From contig NZ_KB913032.1 in assembly GCF_000384215.1 (NCBI RefSeq), forward strand, positions 1,079,021 to 1,143,020: a DNA stretch of 64,000 nucleotides, written 5' to 3'. Below are positions 49,677 to 57,531 of this stretch, in pieces. The notes under the pieces are model-generated. The model worked only from the letters and a program-made list of their open reading frames with translations. It made no database searches and was not told the origin of the DNA. This DNA is from Amycolatopsis alba DSM 44262 (GTDB taxonomy: Bacteria > Actinomycetota > Actinomycetes > Mycobacteriales > Pseudonocardiaceae). Positions within the stretch are counted from its first letter, which is position 1. Each line of letters begins with the position of its first letter. The position numbers were made by a program, and so were the translations under genes.

Positions 49677-49945
49677 GTGTCCAGCTCCGCACCGCGCCAG
49701 CTGGCGCTCACCTCCGCCGCGCAGATCCTCGCCATAGGGCTGTGGTTCTCCGCCGCGTTGAGCGAAACCGCGGATCCCCGCTACGTCGGCACCGCGCAGA
49801 CCGCGATCGGGTTCCTGCTCAGCGCGCTGACCATCCAGGGCCTGCCGGTGCTCGCCGATGCCGTCGGCTGGCGGCCCGCTGCTGGGCGTGGTCGCCATGG
49901 TGCGGCTCCGCCGGGGCGCGGGTTCGCGGATGCCCCGAGCGCCAC
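49677..49945 (+). pseudogene. MFS transporter remnant (N- and C-termini joined)
   Basis: Frame of 49677: SSSAPRQLALTSAAQILAIGLWFSAA is an MFS first helix. It runs directly into ADPRYVGTAQTAIGFLLSALTIQGLPVLADAVGWRP, which reads like the last helices of the same kind of transporter. The final piece, LLGVVAMVRLRRG, is in another frame (about 49880-49920). Helices 2 to about 10 are missing. I infer a large internal deletion plus a frameshift. The palindromic repeat at 49930-49986 lies at its 3' end. Confidence 0.6.
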
Positions 49946-49986
49946 GCCAGGGACGCTCAACGTCTCAAGCGTGGCGCTCGGGGCAT
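49930..49986. repeat. 18-bp perfect inverted repeat with 21-nt loop
   Basis: ATGCCCCGAGCGCCACGC (49930-49947) pairs perfectly with GCGTGGCGCTCGGGGCAT (49969-49986). The loop (CAGGGACGCTCAACGTCTCAA) can itself form GACG-CTCAA-CGTC. It lies next to the MFS remnant, before the convergent pucR stop. It may be a palindromic intergenic repeat or small mobile element; copy number cannot be judged from one copy. Confidence 0.75.
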
Positions 49987-49997
49987 GCTCGTGGGCG

Positions 49998-51239
49998 CTA
50001 GCGCGGCGGATACCTCGGCGAAGGCAGATGCGAGGTGTCCGGGAACATGTGGAGCGCGCGCAGGGCCGCGCCGAGCTCGGCGATGTCGGCCGGGTCGGTC
50101 AGCGAACGGCCCAGCTCCTCGGAAATCCGCTTCAGCCGGTGCCGGATCGTGTTGGGGTGGCAGAACATCCGCTCCGACGTCAGTTTCGTGGAGCCCTGGC
50201 ATTCGAACCACGCGCGCAACGTCAGCAGCAGCACGTTCCGGTCGTCGCCGGGCAGGTCCAGGACAGGCCGCAGCACGTGGTGCGCGAGCTGGACCGACGC
50301 CTCCGGCGCGCTGGCGACGAGCCCGGCGAGCGGGGATTCGTTGAACTGCACCATTCCCGTGCTTCCCGGCATGAGGCTGGAGAGCGCGACCCGCGCGAGG
50401 TGCAGCGCGCGGGAGGTGTTCCCGAGACCGGTGAACACCGGGCTGACCCCAATCCGGCCGGTCTGGTTCTCCCGCAGCAGCTCGATGATCACCTGGGACG
50501 CCGACGGATCCCGCATGGACACGACGCCGACCTGAAGGTCCGGGGTCAGCCGCCAGGCGGACGCGTGATGCCGGTCGCGGAGCCGGTTTTCGATCTGGGG
50601 CAACGGTTCGTGCCCGACACGCGGGGTCTCCGCCGCGACGACCACGTAGGTCCCGTCGAGCGAGAGTTCCAGCACGCGCGCGATGTCCCACAGCGTGCCT
50701 TCAATGGCCGCGCCGCCCGCGAACAGTGCCTCGACCAACGCGGAGCGCCTGCTTTGATGCGCCAGCATGACTTCGGCGGTGGTGTCGCGATAGGTCGTCG
50801 TCAGCGCCTCGGCGTAATCGTCGATCAGCGCCCAGATCGCCGACGTCGCGGCGACGAGACCGCGGAGATCCTGATGCTCGCCCGAAGCGGTCAGTTCGAC
50901 GAACCGGTTCCACACCTCGGTGAGCCCGATCCGGTACGCCCGCAGGAGTTCCGGCAGCGGCGCGCCCTGCAACGCCCGCGCGCGCCCGGTCGCCCGTGCC
51001 TGCGCGAGATCGGGTTCTTCGCTGCCGCGCAGGGTCCGCATGACGGACTCGAGGTTGTTCCGCACCGAAGTCCGCAGTTCGGCCAAGGAGACGAACTGCG
51101 CGTCGTGATACACGGGCATTTCGGCGCGGATCTGCTCGACGGTGGAGTCGATGAGCCCTGGCAGCTGTTTTTCGACCTCGACGGCCAGTTCGGCCACGAC
51201 GAAGGCCGAGCCTTCGCGGAGCACAGTTCGATAGTGCAT
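49998..51239 (-). CDS. PucR family transcriptional regulator
   Basis: A 413-residue PucR/CdaR-type regulator. An N-terminal sensor region (about 1-180) is followed by a GGDEF-like middle and a C-terminal HTH_30 (about 345-400: LLLTLRAWFECQGSTKLTSERMFCHPNTIRHRLKRISEELG). PucR proteins often control purine or aromatic catabolism, including molybdenum hydroxylases. The two-subunit Mo hydroxylase is the next upstream same-strand unit (51380-54099). ATG 51239 has GGAGGA 6 nt upstream. Confidence 0.88.
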   Translation of the reverse strand: MHYRTVLREGSAFVVAELAVEVEKQLPGLIDSTVEQIRAEMPVYHDAQFVSLAELRTSVRNNLESVMRTLRGSEEPDLAQARATGRARALQGAPLPELLRAYRIGLTEVWNRFVELTASGEHQDLRGLVAATSAIWALIDDYAEALTTTYRDTTAEVMLAHQSRRSALVEALFAGGAAIEGTLWDIARVLELSLDGTYVVVAAETPRVGHEPLPQIENRLRDRHHASAWRLTPDLQVGVVSMRDPSASQVIIELLRENQTGRIGVSPVFTGLGNTSRALHLARVALSSLMPGSTGMVQFNESPLAGLVASAPEASVQLAHHVLRPVLDLPGDDRNVLLLTLRAWFECQGSTKLTSERMFCHPNTIRHRLKRISEELGRSLTDPADIAELGAALRALHMFPDTSHLPSPRYPPR

Positions 51240-51379
51240 GGACGTCCTCCGGGCAGGGGCACTTCGTCGAGCCCCTGGGGACGTCATCTAACACGACTTG
51301 CCCGGAAGTGGCCTGTCGAAGCGGAAACCCACCGCCGGTGCGGCGAAAAATCGGGATTTCCACCGCACCGGCGGAATTT

Positions 51380-51835
51380 TCACATCTTCGCGGCCGCGCT
51401 CTTGATGGCTTCGCGGATCCGGAAGTAGGTGCCGCACCGGCAGACGTTCTGGATCGCGTCGATCTCGGCGTCCGTCGGGTTCTTCGTCTTCTTCAGCAGC
51501 GCCACCGCGGCCATGATCTGCCCCGGCTGACAGTAGCCGCACTGCGCGACATCCTGCTCCAGCCACGCCTCCTGCACCGGGTGCAGGTCCTCCCCGTCGG
51601 CGAGGCCTTCGATGGTGGTGACGTCCTTGCCCGAGCAGTCGGACACCGGCGTCACGCACGGGTTGAACGCCTCGCCGTCGAGGTGGCTCGTGCAGGCCTT
51701 GCAGACGTTGATCCCGCAGCCGTACTTCGGGCCGCGGACGCCGAGCTTGTCCCGCAGCGCCCACAGCATGGGCAGATTCGCGGGCGCGTCGACGGTGACG
51801 GTCTTCCCGTTCACCGTGAAGGTGTAATTGGGCAT
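51380..51835 (-). CDS. [2Fe-2S] subunit of a molybdenum hydroxylase
   Basis: A 151-residue xanthine-oxidase-type iron-sulphur subunit. The plant-type cluster uses Cys40, Cys45, Cys48 and Cys60 (KYGCGINVCKACTSHLDGEAFNPC). The second cluster uses Cys99, Cys102, Cys132 and Cys134 (QCGYCQPGQ, NVCRCG). It passes electrons from the molybdenum site. It has no Tat signal, so it would be exported as a passenger of the large subunit. ATG 51835 has AAGGAG upstream. It follows the large-subunit gene by 26 nt. Confidence 0.93.
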   Translation of the reverse strand: MPNYTFTVNGKTVTVDAPANLPMLWALRDKLGVRGPKYGCGINVCKACTSHLDGEAFNPCVTPVSDCSGKDVTTIEGLADGEDLHPVQEAWLEQDVAQCGYCQPGQIMAAVALLKKTKNPTDAEIDAIQNVCRCGTYFRIREAIKSAAAKM

Positions 51836-51861
51836 CGGAGCTCCTTGGCGGGGAAGGAAAG

Positions 51862-54099
51862 TCAGCGGGGGAAGGGTTCGAAGTCGACCGGGAAGTTGAT
51901 CGGGAAGCTGCGCGGTTTGATCCCGGTGGCCCGCGCGTAGGCGTTCCCGATCGCGCCGACCGGCGCGGGCACGCCGAGTTCCCCGGCGCCGCCGATCTCG
52001 CCCGTCTCCGGCATCACGTGCACCTTGACGTCCATCGGCGAGTTCTTCTGCCGCGCGTAGTGGAACTGCGAGTAGCTGCCTTCCAGCGGCAGCCCCTTGT
52101 CGATGTGCAGCCCGGCGGTCAACGTCGTGGAGATGCCGTCGGTCAGGCCGCCGAGCATCTGCGCCTCGATCCCGCGCGGGTTGATCGGCTTGCCGACGTC
52201 GACGGCGATGGTCGCCTTGGTGACGCGCGGGTTCTTCGGGTCGCGGGCGTCCATCTCGACCAGGCAGGCGGTGTACGACTTGTACTCGCCGTGCACGGCG
52301 ACACCCTGTGCGAAGCCCTTGGGCATCTTCTTGCCCCACTCGCCGAGTTCGGCGACCTTGTCGAGCACGGCGCGCTGCCGGTCGTTCTTGATGAACTCGC
52401 GCCGGAACGCCACCGGGTCCTTGCCGAGTTTCGCGGCGATCTCGTCGACCATGATCTCTTCCGCGCCGCGCGTGCTCGACGAGTACACCGACCGCCAGGC
52501 GCCGGTGTGGAAGTCGACCGGGACCTCGTTGAGCAGCTGCGTGGTGACACCGAAGTTGTACGGCGACTTCACCGTCAGCAGGAACACAGTCTGCGCGAAG
52601 CTCAGGTTTCCGCCGACCGGGAGTTCGGCGGCGAAGGCGGTCAGGACTTCGCCGAGCCCGTGACCCCAGTCGGTTTCGACGCTGGCGACGCGGTGTTCGA
52701 AGGTGAGGACCTGGCCGAGCGCGAAGGTGGCGCGGATCTTGTGGTGGCTCGCGGCACGGGCGCGGCCGTGGCGCATGTCGTCGATGCGGCTCCACATCAG
52801 TCGCACCGGCCGCTTCATCGCCTTCGAGATCCGCGCGGCCTCGATCGCGCCGTCGGAGAACAGCCTGCGGCCGAACGAGCCGCCCGCCTGCTGGACGTGC
52901 ACGGTGACCTTGTTCGCCGGCAGCCCGAGTTCCTGCGCGATGTTCTGCTTCGCGAGGATCGGGACCTTCATGCCAGACCAGATGGTCGCGCTGTCCTCGC
53001 GGACGTCGGCGACCGCCGAGTTGGTCTCCAGCGGCGCGTGACTGGCGAAGGCGAAGTCGAATTCGCCGTCGACGTACTGGGTCAGCAGCGGCGGCACGAC
53101 GAACGGCAGCGCCGCGGCCTGCAGCTTCTTCTTGATCGTCGCGTTGTTCTCGCCGTCGACGGTGCCGCTGTTCCAGGTGACGTCGAGGGCGTTCTTTCCG
53201 TCGAGCGCCTGTCCGAAGGTCTCGGCCAGCACCGCGACCCCGGTCTTGATGACGGCGATGTCGAGGATGCCCGGCATCGCGCGGACGGCGGCCTCGTTGT
53301 TGACCTTCTTGACCGTGCCGTTGATCGTCGGCGGACGGCGGACCATGGCCGGTTTCGCGCCGGGGATGTCCAGGTCGAGCGTGTACTTCAGCTGCCCGGT
53401 GACCATCGCGCGGGCGTCTTTGCGCGACTGCGGCGTGCCGACCAGCTTGTGCGCGGACTCCGCCTTCGGGGTCGCGGCGAGCTTGCCGAGGTCGGCGCGG
53501 GCGGCGGGCCTGGACAGCGCGCCGTAATCGAGGCGGCGGCCGTCGGGCGCGATCACCGCGCCGTCCCTTGTGGACAGCCGGTCGGCCTTGGCGCCCCACT
53601 GCTGCGCGGCGGTCGCGACCAGGCGGGCGCGGGCGGCGGCCGCGGCGGTCCGGACCGGGGTGTACAGCGAGCGCATCGTGTTGGAACCGCCGGTCAGCTG
53701 GTTGAACAGCAGTTCCGGGCGGGCGTCGGACAGCACGACGTCGACGCGGTCGAGCGGCAGGTCCAGCTCCTCGGCGGCCAGCATCGCGTTCGCGGTGGTG
53801 ATGCCCTGGCCGACCTCGGTCCGCGGCAGTTCCAGCCGCACCCGGCCGTCTTCGCGGACTTCGAGCACGAGGAGACCGGCGGTGGGGGCGTTCGAGAGGA
53901 TCAGGACGTCGCCGAGGTCGAGGATCTCGGCCGGTCCGGGCAGGGTCGGAATCACCGCTTCGGCCTCTTCGGGCGCGACGGTGTCGATGCCGATCTTCGT
54001 GGCGATCGTGAGGGTGGGCGCGGCGACGAGGAAACTCAGGAACCGGCGACGGCCGAGGCCGCCGGGGTCCTGGCCCTCGGTCGTGGTGGGACTGGCCAT
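51862..54099 (-). CDS. Tat-exported molybdopterin subunit (isoquinoline 1-oxidoreductase type)
   Basis: A 745-residue xanthine dehydrogenase-family large subunit. A Tat signal, GLGRRRFLSFLVAAPTLTIA, lies at about 14-35. The molybdenum-binding domain includes EVGQGITTANAMLAAEELDL, GGSFGRRLFSDGAIEAARISKAMKRP and VGKPINPRGIEAQMLGGLTDG. The catalytic Glu is in GGAGELGVPAPVG. The two-subunit layout without a FAD subunit resembles isoquinoline 1-oxidoreductase and membrane aldehyde dehydrogenases, which pass electrons to cytochromes. The substrate is unknown. A good promoter lies at 54169-54198; the PucR gene is downstream on the same strand. Confidence 0.9.
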   Translation of the reverse strand: MASPTTTEGQDPGGLGRRRFLSFLVAAPTLTIATKIGIDTVAPEEAEAVIPTLPGPAEILDLGDVLILSNAPTAGLLVLEVREDGRVRLELPRTEVGQGITTANAMLAAEELDLPLDRVDVVLSDARPELLFNQLTGGSNTMRSLYTPVRTAAAAARARLVATAAQQWGAKADRLSTRDGAVIAPDGRRLDYGALSRPAARADLGKLAATPKAESAHKLVGTPQSRKDARAMVTGQLKYTLDLDIPGAKPAMVRRPPTINGTVKKVNNEAAVRAMPGILDIAVIKTGVAVLAETFGQALDGKNALDVTWNSGTVDGENNATIKKKLQAAALPFVVPPLLTQYVDGEFDFAFASHAPLETNSAVADVREDSATIWSGMKVPILAKQNIAQELGLPANKVTVHVQQAGGSFGRRLFSDGAIEAARISKAMKRPVRLMWSRIDDMRHGRARAASHHKIRATFALGQVLTFEHRVASVETDWGHGLGEVLTAFAAELPVGGNLSFAQTVFLLTVKSPYNFGVTTQLLNEVPVDFHTGAWRSVYSSSTRGAEEIMVDEIAAKLGKDPVAFRREFIKNDRQRAVLDKVAELGEWGKKMPKGFAQGVAVHGEYKSYTACLVEMDARDPKNPRVTKATIAVDVGKPINPRGIEAQMLGGLTDGISTTLTAGLHIDKGLPLEGSYSQFHYARQKNSPMDVKVHVMPETGEIGGAGELGVPAPVGAIGNAYARATGIKPRSFPINFPVDFEPFPR

Positions 54100-54168
54100 C
54101 GGGAAGATCCCTTCGAGAGCGCGCGGTGAAGGCGGGGACCCTCGCGCGACCTGGGGTCGGATGGCGAC

Positions 54169-54198
54169 ACGCTAGGCATCGGCATTCGGCCTAGTCAA
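54169..54198 (-). promoter_or_regulatory. Promoter of the molybdenum hydroxylase genes
   Basis: Minus strand: -35 TTGACT (54198-54193), 18-nt spacer, -10 TAGCGT (54174-54169). It lies 70 nt before ATG 54099 and fits a housekeeping sigma factor. Confidence 0.55.
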
Positions 54199-54289
54199 CG
54201 CGGAGTAGTCGTGTCAGCTCATCTGTGTGACGAGGTGACAGCGAAGAGCCCCAAATGTGTGACGCGCCACAGTGCGGCCAACAGGGGCG

Positions 54290-54859
54290 TCAGATGGAGT
54301 CGCGTTCCCGGCCCGCTTCGAGCAGGTCTTCGCGGGCCCGCGCGACACGCGAGCGCACGGTGCCGACCGGGCAGCCGCAGATCTCGGCGGCCTCGGCGTA
54401 GGAAAGGCCCAGCACCTGGGTGAGGACGAGGACCTCACGCCGTTCCGGGTCGAGCCCGTCGAGCAGCATCCGCAGCTCCACCAGGTCCTCGAAGCCCGCG
54501 ACACCCTCCGCCTGCCGGGCGCCGCGACGCTCGGCCGTGACTTCCCAGTCGACGTCGGCGAGTTTCGGGCGGGCCGATGCCGCCCGGATGCGGTCGACGA
54601 CCACCCGGCGCGCGATCGACAGGAGCCAGGTCCGCGAGGAGGACCGGCCGGCGAACCGGCGCAGGCTGCCGAAGGCGCGCAGGTAAGTCTCCTGAGTGAG
54701 ATCGTCCGCGGCGCCGACGTCGGCGAGGTGTGCGACGAAGCGCCAGACGTCGGCCTGGGTGGCACGCACCCAGTCTTCGAGCGCCCGCCGGTCACCGCGG
54801 GCGGCGGCGAGGGCGAGCTCGGTCACCCGCTCGTCGTCGTGGTTGCGCGGACCGGCCAT
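54290..54859 (-). CDS. ECF RNA polymerase sigma factor (SigC-like)
   Basis: A 189-residue ECF sigma factor. Region 2 is at about 20-90 ([42 protein letters not shown]). Region 4 is at about 125-180 ([44 protein letters not shown]). Size and N-terminus resemble mycobacterial SigC, a tentative comparison. A zinc-finger anti-sigma gene is divergent, 58 nt away, an arrangement less usual than an operon. Its own promoter is unclear. Confidence 0.9.
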   Translation of the reverse strand: MAGPRNHDDERVTELALAAARGDRRALEDWVRATQADVWRFVAHLADVGAADDLTQETYLRAFGSLRRFAGRSSSRTWLLSIARRVVVDRIRAASARPKLADVDWEVTAERRGARQAEGVAGFEDLVELRMLLDGLDPERREVLVLTQVLGLSYAEAAEICGCPVGTVRSRVARAREDLLEAGRERDSI

Positions 54860-54881
54860 AGGGGAAACGTAGCAGCGTCAC

Positions 54882-54908
54882 GGGAACCGGGGCAGGTCCA
54901 TGCCCGAC
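54882..54908 (+). promoter_or_regulatory. ECF-type promoter of the anti-sigma gene
   Basis: GGGAAC (54882-54887) and CGAC (54905-54908) are 17 nt apart, the ECF -35/-10 form. The expected transcription start is within a few bases of GTG 54918. It would let the divergent sigma factor drive its own anti-sigma. Confidence 0.5.
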
Positions 54909-54917
54909 AAATGAGAT

Positions 54918-55646
54918 GTGAAGTGCGAGACTTGCCGTGAAGCCCTGTCGGCCCGGCTCGACGGCGAAACCGAACCCGCCCCGTCCGCGGTGGTCGACCG
55001 GCATGTGGCCGGGTGCGCGGCCTGCCGGTCGTGGCTCGCCCGCGCCGAGCGGTTGCACCGGACGCTGCTGCTGCGCCCGGCTCCCCCGGTCCCGGACCTC
55101 ACCGCCGTCATCCTGGAGCGCACCCCCGCCCCACCGGGTGAGGGCTGGACCGCCCGGATCGCCCTTGCCGTGGTCGCCATCGCGCAGCTCGCGCTCGCCT
55201 TCGCCCAGCTGCTGGGCGTCGAGGACCACGCCGCGGGACACGGCACGGAGTCCCTGATCGGGCACCTTTCGCACGAGAGCAGCGCGTGGAACCTCGCTGT
55301 CGGTGTCGGACTCGGCTGGGCGGCCTTCCGCACGAAGGCGGCGGCCGGGCAGCTGCCCGCGCTGACCGGTTTCGTCGCGCTGCTCCTGGCGCTGTCCGCG
55401 GGCGATCTCGTCACCGGGCAGGTCACCGCCGGTCGCGTGCTCACGCACGGACTGGTCGTCCTCGGAGTCCTGCTGCTGTACGTGGTGAACCGGCAGCACC
55501 GCCTGCGCAACCTCCCCAGTCCGGCGACGACGGCCGACAGCTCGGATTCCTACCCCGCGGAAACGAGTCACGAGACCGAAGAAGCCCCCGAGCGATCACG
55601 TCAGCACCGGGGATTCCGGCGTCCGGCGAGCCGTCACGTCGCTTGA
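54918..55646 (+). CDS. Zinc-finger anti-sigma factor, multi-helix membrane protein
   Basis: A 242-residue protein. Residues 1-45 carry a zf-HC2 anti-sigma domain (MKCETCREALSARLDGE, then DRHVAGCAACRSW with His-x3-Cys-x2-Cys). Four or five membrane helices follow (about 75-195). A Ser/Glu-rich cytoplasmic tail ends it. It should hold the divergent ECF factor at the membrane and release it on a redox or envelope signal. GTG 54918 lies just after an ECF-type -10 box. Confidence 0.85.
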   Translation: MKCETCREALSARLDGETEPAPSAVVDRHVAGCAACRSWLARAERLHRTLLLRPAPPVPDLTAVILERTPAPPGEGWTARIALAVVAIAQLALAFAQLLGVEDHAAGHGTESLIGHLSHESSAWNLAVGVGLGWAAFRTKAAAGQLPALTGFVALLLALSAGDLVTGQVTAGRVLTHGLVVLGVLLLYVVNRQHRLRNLPSPATTADSSDSYPAETSHETEEAPERSRQHRGFRRPASRHVA

Positions 55647-55663
55647 CCGGATCTTGACCCACT

Positions 55664-55675
55664 TGGTCTAGACCA
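55664..55675. promoter_or_regulatory. DasR-like box (dre)
   Basis: TGGTCTAGACCA is a perfect 12-bp palindrome, identical to the core of the DasR-responsive element (ACTGGTCTAGACCACT) known from streptomycetes. Flanks here are CT and TT. It sits 18 bp after the anti-sigma stop and 190 bp before the ROK gene. Confidence 0.65.
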
Positions 55676-55798
55676 TTTCCGGTCACTGGGAGCACCTGCC
55701 CGGACACCGGGGTGAATCACCGGATTTCGCGCGCGGCGTGCGCGAGTTGCGGCCCGGACACGTTTACTGTCACCGAGAACCACCGAATGTAAACCTTC

Positions 55799-55841
55799 TT
55801 GCCCTTTTCGGGCCGGAGCCGGATAACTTTGGTGGAACACC
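55799..55841 (+). promoter_or_regulatory. Promoter and inverted repeat of the ROK gene
   Basis: TTGCCC (55799-55804), a 17-nt spacer and GATAAC (55822-55827) form a promoter. GGTG-GAA-CACC (55831-55841) lies over the expected start and could be the autoregulatory operator. A GTTTAC/GTAAAC pair (55762, 55789) lies further up. Confidence 0.45.
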
Positions 55842-55865
55842 TTGGTTCGACAGGAGGCGAAGCTC

Positions 55866-57056
55866 GTGGTTGGCGCAGAAAGTCCGCCCGTCGGCACCCC
55901 CGCCGGGATGCGGAAGATCAACCAGCGCGCCGTGCTGGACCTCCTGCGCCGTAGCGGCCCCGCCACGCGGCCGCAGGTCGCCAAGGACACCGGTCTTTCG
56001 AAACCCACGGTGAGCCAAGCGTTACTGGCCCTCGAGGCGGCTGGGCTCGCCAGGGCGACCGGGCACACCTCGACCGGCACCGGCCGGTCCGCCGTCCTCT
56101 ACGAAGCGGATCCCACGGCCGGATACGTCCTCGGTGTCGACATCGGGCGCGAGCATCTCCGCGTCGCCGTCTCGGATCTCGGCCACACCGTGGTCGCCCG
56201 CCGTGACGAGCGGAACACGTCGCGTTCGGGCACCGCGCTCGTCAGCGCCGTGGGCGCCCTAGCGGCGGCGACGGTGCGCGAAGCCGGGCTGAGCCAGGCC
56301 GACATCGTCGTGCGCGTCCTCGGCTCGCCCGGTGTCGCGGATCCGGCCAAGCGCTGCTTCCGGCACGCGCCGAACCTGCCCGGCTGGGGCAAGGCGGGCC
56401 TGCTCGACGAACTCGAAGGCGTCCTCGGCCCGGATCTCATGGTCGAGAACGACGCGAACCTCACCGCCGTCGGCGAATGGGAACGCGGTGCCGCGCGTGG
56501 CGCGTCCGTCTTCGCCTGCATCACCATCGGGACCGGCGTCGGCATGGGTGTGATGGTCAACGGCGCGGTCTTCCGCGGCGCGACGGGCGCGGCGGGCGAA
56601 ATCGGCTACCTGCCCTACGGCCAATCGCACGCGGCGGACGCGCCTCCGGTCCGCGGGCACCTCGAAGAGGCGACGGCGGCACAGTCCGTCGTCCGCGGCG
56701 CGCGCGAACTCGGCCTCGGCACGGCGAAATCGGCCCGCGAGGTCTTCCGGCTCGCCCGCGACGGCGACGAACTCGCCCTTCGCGCCGTCGAAGCGGAGGC
56801 GGACAGGCTCGCGTACACCGTGGCGTCGGTGGCGGCGGTGATCGACCCGGAACTGATCGTGCTCGGCGGCGGCATCGGCACCGCGGCCGATCTGCTCCTC
56901 GACCCGATCGACCGCGCCCTGCGCTCGTTCACCCCGCTCGTCCCCTCGGTCGTCCAGGGCGAACTCGGCGACGACGGTGTGCTGACCGGCGCGATCAGCG
57001 TCGGGCTGCGCGCCGCCGAAGGCCTGGTCTTCGAACGGAAGGTCGGCGTGGCCTAA
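55866..57056 (+). CDS. ROK family transcriptional regulator
   Basis: A 396-residue ROK repressor. The HTH is at about 12-65 (MRKINQRAVLDLLRRSGPATRPQVAKDTGLSKPTVSQALLALEAAGL). The sugar-kinase-like domain has GYVLGVDIGREHLRVAV, VENDANLTAVGEW, TIGTGVGMGVMVNG and LIVLGGGIGT. The zinc motif CxCGxxGC of ROK proteins is missing: the region after EIGYLPYG has no Cys. Ligand binding may therefore differ. The GTG at 55866 has an AGGAGG site. A DasR-like box lies upstream. It ends overlapping the convergent PPOX gene by 4 nt. Confidence 0.9.
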   Translation: MVGAESPPVGTPAGMRKINQRAVLDLLRRSGPATRPQVAKDTGLSKPTVSQALLALEAAGLARATGHTSTGTGRSAVLYEADPTAGYVLGVDIGREHLRVAVSDLGHTVVARRDERNTSRSGTALVSAVGALAAATVREAGLSQADIVVRVLGSPGVADPAKRCFRHAPNLPGWGKAGLLDELEGVLGPDLMVENDANLTAVGEWERGAARGASVFACITIGTGVGMGVMVNGAVFRGATGAAGEIGYLPYGQSHAADAPPVRGHLEEATAAQSVVRGARELGLGTAKSAREVFRLARDGDELALRAVEAEADRLAYTVASVAAVIDPELIVLGGGIGTAADLLLDPIDRALRSFTPLVPSVVQGELGDDGVLTGAISVGLRAAEGLVFERKVGVA

Positions 57057-57517
57057 CCAGCGCGCCGCCAGGCCTTTCCGCCGGCGCTGACCCGCCACGG
57101 CGTCAGCCTCAGCACGGTGACGCCCGGATCCAGCGGATCGTCACCGCCCATGATCTTCGGGTCGAAACCCAGTGGTTCCGGCGTTTCCGACGCCAGGCGC
57201 CACAGGTGCCGCCGTGTTTCCGCATCGTCGGCGTAGACGGCGCCGCATTCGGCGACGGCGACCTCGTGCGCCGGATCCCAGTACGAGCACGAGACGAACG
57301 GCGTGCGCGCCAGGTGCGCCTTCTTCAGCGGCGTCGGCCGGGTGAACAGGTGCCCGACGAGGTCACCGTCCCGTTCTTCCCAGATCGGGTGCACCACCCG
57401 CGACCTCGGCCTGCCCTGCCTGTCGACCGTCGCGAGCGTGCACCACACCACGCGATGGGCGACGCGGACGAACTCCGCCGCCAGCTCCGGCGGAACCGTG
57501 CTAGATTCCACAACCAT
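57053..57517 (-). CDS. Pyridoxamine 5'-phosphate oxidase-like flavoprotein
   Basis: A 154-residue split-barrel protein. The FMN-binding region is around HRVVWCTLATVDRQGRPRSRVVHPIW, with VGHLFTRPTPLKKAHLARTPFVSCSYWDPAHEVAVAECGA following. Such proteins bind FMN or F420 and reduce unknown compounds. The start ATG (57517-57515) overlaps the start ATG of the divergent MarR gene within a perfect 20-bp palindrome. A TAGGAT box lies 8 nt upstream, so the mRNA is leaderless. Confidence 0.87.
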   Translation of the reverse strand: MVVESSTVPPELAAEFVRVAHRVVWCTLATVDRQGRPRSRVVHPIWEERDGDLVGHLFTRPTPLKKAHLARTPFVSCSYWDPAHEVAVAECGAVYADDAETRRHLWRLASETPEPLGFDPKIMGGDDPLDPGVTVLRLTPWRVSAGGKAWRRAG

Positions 57518-57531
57518 GGTTGTGGATCCTA
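57502..57531. promoter_or_regulatory. Overlapping divergent leaderless promoters with MarR palindrome
   Basis: TCCACAACCATGGTTGTGGA (57507-57526) is a perfect 20-bp palindrome whose central CATG supplies both start codons. TAGATT (57502-57507, + strand) and TAGGAT (57531-57526, minus strand) each end 8 nt before their ATG. One bound MarR dimer would cover both starts. Confidence 0.75.

Noticed and set aside
51836..53599. In-frame extension of the [2Fe-2S] subunit to 739 codons
   Set aside because: The extension is antisense-like shadow sequence within the large-subunit gene. Only the last 151 codons have the ferredoxin motifs and a ribosome-binding site.
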